A program made the position numbers and the translations under genes. From positions 1-7,371 of the forward strand of contig BTUV01000120.1 of NCBI GenBank assembly GCA_045863035.1: a DNA stretch of 7,371 nucleotides, given 5' to 3'. This document shows positions 5,912-7,371 of this stretch, piece after piece (positions within the stretch are counted from its first letter, which is position 1; each line of letters starts with the position of its first letter). The stretch is from H2-BAC3 sp045863035 (GTDB taxonomy: Bacteria; Bacteroidota; Ignavibacteria; Ignavibacteriales; Ignavibacteriaceae). Below the pieces are notes generated by a model, which ran no database searches, was not told the DNA's origin, and saw only the letters and a list, made by a program, of their open reading frames with translations.

Positions 5912-7156
5912 ATGGCAGTCGTTAAACCATTCAAGGCACTCAGGCCCAGGCAGGAATATGCTCATATTGTAGCCAGCGTTCCTTACGATGTGGTTAATAC
6001 CGAAGAAGCCCGCACTTTGGCAGGCGACAACCCCTTTACCCTGCTCAGAGTCACCCGTGCTGAAATTGAGTTCGGTAATGACGTGAACCCCTACGCGGAA
6101 GAAATTTACGCCCGCGCTAAAAAGAACCTCGAAACCATCAGCGCTGAGGCAATGATGACCGAAGAACGCGATACCATCTATATATACTCCCTGACCATGA
6201 ACGGCAGAACGCAGACCGGAATAGCAGCCACTTTTTCGGTGGATGATTATGACAACGATATTATTAAAAAGCATGAAAAAACCCGCAAGGAAAAAGAAGA
6301 CGACCGCACGCGCCATATTATCACAACCGGCGCTCAGACCGGACCGGTTTTTCTTACCTATCGCGGAGCAAAAAAAGTTGATGAAATTGTAGCCAGAGTA
6401 TCTTCCGAAACCAGGCCGCTTTATGATTTCACCGCGCCCGACGGCGTTCAGCATACCGTTTGGTCAATCCCGGCTGATGATACTTCATCAATCGTAGAAG
6501 CAATCGGCGGAGTAGATTATTTATATATAGCAGACGGACATCACCGCGCAGCCAGCGCCTCCCGCACCAGAGCCGAATTGAAAAGCAAAAACCCGTCACA
6601 TAACGGAAAAGAGGAATACAACTTTTTCATTGCAGTTCTTTTCCCGGCTGAGCAGCTTCATATTATGCCATATAACCGGGTTGTTACAGATTTAAATGGC
6701 CATGAGCCGGATATTTTTCTCAAAGAGATTTTTGAAAAATTCGTCATTGAACAGAACCACGCATCAGCCCCGAAAGAGAAAGGAAAATACTGCCTCTATC
6801 TTGGTGGTAAATGGTATCATCTCTCTCCCCGCGATAATGTTAAAGCAAGTCTGAGTCTTGCAACCTCAATCGGTGAGAAACTGGATGTAAGTATTCTGCA
6901 GAATACCGTGCTTTCCCCAATACTTGGCATTGAAGACCCCCGCACCAGCAAACGGATTGATTTTGTCGGCGGAATACGTGGAACCGAAGAATTAGAACGG
7001 CTGGTTAACAACGGAAAGTTTGCCGCGGCGTTTTCACTCTTCCCCGTAACAGTGGATGACCTGATGGCAATATCGGATGCGGGTGAGATCATGCCCCCAA
7101 AATCAACCTGGTTTGAACCCAAATTGCGCGATGGACTTCTGGTACATCTGATATAA
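5912..7156 (+). CDS. DUF1015 family protein
   Basis: A complete 414-residue DUF1015 member, soluble and without signal peptide. Family landmarks are all present: the N-terminal VKPFKALRPRQEYAHIVASVPYD pattern (4-26), NPFTLLRVTRAE (40-51), KHEKTRKEKEDDR (120-132), the near-invariant YIADGHHRAAS (205-215), MPYNRVV (252-258), and the C-terminal MPPKSTWFEPKLRDGLL (394-410). The HEKT and ADGHHR blocks are rich in potential catalytic or nucleotide- and phosphate-handling residues. In some bacteria I recall this family beside serine-biosynthesis genes (serA/serC), which has prompted links to phosphoserine metabolism; that is recall and not visible here. No such gene lies in the window, since upstream is a divergent DUF192 gene and downstream is non-coding. 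The gene has its own RBS and appears monocistronic as far as can be seen. The exact reaction remains unassigned. Confidence 0.92.
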   Translation: MAVVKPFKALRPRQEYAHIVASVPYDVVNTEEARTLAGDNPFTLLRVTRAEIEFGNDVNPYAEEIYARAKKNLETISAEAMMTEERDTIYIYSLTMNGRTQTGIAATFSVDDYDNDIIKKHEKTRKEKEDDRTRHIITTGAQTGPVFLTYRGAKKVDEIVARVSSETRPLYDFTAPDGVQHTVWSIPADDTSSIVEAIGGVDYLYIADGHHRAASASRTRAELKSKNPSHNGKEEYNFFIAVLFPAEQLHIMPYNRVVTDLNGHEPDIFLKEIFEKFVIEQNHASAPKEKGKYCLYLGGKWYHLSPRDNVKASLSLATSIGEKLDVSILQNTVLSPILGIEDPRTSKRIDFVGGIRGTEELERLVNNGKFAAAFSLFPVTVDDLMAISDAGEIMPPKSTWFEPKLRDGLLVHLI

Positions 7157-7167
7157 ACCATCGCCGA

Positions 7168-7233
7168 ACCTCGACGAATCGGGGTGACCTATTCGCTGTT
7201 ATGTAATGGTGATTCGTAAGTATATAACACCCC
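7168..7233. repeat. Overlapping inverted repeats downstream of the DUF1015 gene
   Basis: Several complementary arms overlap here. ACCTCG (7168-7173) can pair with CGGGGT (7180-7185, one G-T wobble). ACGAATC (7174-7180) is the exact inverse of GATTCGT (7211-7217). GGGGT (7181-7185) pairs with ACCCC (7229-7233), enclosing GTTATGTA (7198-7205) paired with TATATAAC (7221-7228, one wobble). These pairings partly exclude each other. No T-run follows, so a standard intrinsic terminator is not evident. Confidence 0.55.
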
Positions 7234-7318
7234 AAACTTGCGACTCCGCTGGAGTCGGATGTTGTTCTCTCATATCACTTTCTACCAACATGCAATTCCT
7301 CCGGAATTGGTTTTGGTT
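7233..7318. repeat. Two copies of a hairpin-bearing intergenic repeat, 52-bp period
   Basis: Copy A (7233-7266) and copy B (7285-7318) align over 34 bases with 23 identities. Each holds a perfect 7-bp stem with a 3-base loop: CGACTCC-GCT-GGAGTCG (7241-7257) and CAATTCC-TCC-GGAATTG (7293-7309). Two stem pairs differ as compensated changes (G-C to A-T, C-G to T-A). Copy B is preceded by CTACCAACAT and followed by GTTTTGGTTTT, which could also act as a weak + strand terminator. I recall similar palindromic units in spacers of Bacteroidota and Ignavibacteriota, but could not compare them here. Confidence 0.75.
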
Positions 7319-7371
7319 TTCCTGACTTCTGCCAAAATCTGACCAAATCGTAAAAATCTTCGAATACGATC
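7319..7371. other. Non-coding tail of the window
   Basis: No reading frame, start site or RNA gene can be recognised in these 53 bases. They hold a 6-bp inverted repeat (ATCGTA 7347-7352, TACGAT 7365-7370), which is short enough to be chance. Confidence 0.4.

Noticed and set aside
5882..6454. 190-residue open frame on the - strand inside the DUF1015 gene
   Set aside because: It overlaps a gene with full family homology on the other strand, shows no recognisable domain, and is Phe/Gly-rich as expected for an antisense shadow.
7293..7320. Intrinsic terminator for the DUF1015 gene
   Set aside because: The hairpin is followed by GTTTTGGTTTT, not an unbroken T-run, and the same hairpin occurs in copy A without a T-tract. 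It is better described as a repeat that may also terminate.
7347..7370. ATCGTA ... TACGAT inverted repeat at the window end
   Set aside because: A 6-bp stem with a 12-base AT-rich loop is expected by chance in a window this size; it does not match the spacing or sequence of the hairpin repeats before it.

Overview
The window is 7.4 kb of ordinary bacterial chromosome with six protein-coding genes. By eye the composition is close to balanced, with AT-rich spacers. Three observations fit a member of the Bacteroidota/Ignavibacteriota/Chlorobiota superphylum: a fused REC-REC-phosphatase with a GDVMGKKWGAW catalytic loop, some genes without a visible Shine-Dalgarno (SD), and intergenic units of a short hairpin flanked by TACCAACAT-like sequence. 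This placement rests on recall of such proteins and spacers, not on a marker gene, and is moderately confident at best.

Positions 72-5036 (+ strand) hold a tightly packed four-gene signalling cluster. It starts with a soluble PAS-PAS histidine kinase, followed with no gap by an NtrC-type sigma54 activator starting at TTG. Next come a single-domain STAS protein (anti-sigma-factor-antagonist fold) and a protein with two receiver domains in front of a PP2C/SpoIIE serine/threonine phosphatase. The likely logic is that the kinase feeds phosphate to the sigma54 activator, to the receivers of the phosphatase, or to both. The phosphatase would then dephosphorylate the STAS protein, joining a two-component pathway to a partner-switching module. 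The HATPase serine kinase that normally completes a partner switch, and the final target, are not in the window.

Positions 5037-5198 are a gene-free convergent spacer with small decayed tandem repeats. Positions 5199-5741 (- strand) encode a membrane-anchored DUF192 protein. A 170-bp divergent spacer (5742-5911) separates it from a DUF1015 protein (5912-7156, + strand), which carries the family's ADGHHR and MPPKSTWF motifs and lies here without recognisable metabolic partners.

The last 215 bases (7157-7371) hold no gene but contain clear structure: a complex inverted-repeat region (7168-7233), then two related copies of a hairpin unit 52 bp apart. The stems of these two copies differ by two compensated base pairs, so the fold appears conserved rather than only the sequence. 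The most unusual items are this hairpin array and the combination of sigma54 control with partner switching in one cluster. I see no phage, transposon, CRISPR, tRNA or rRNA.
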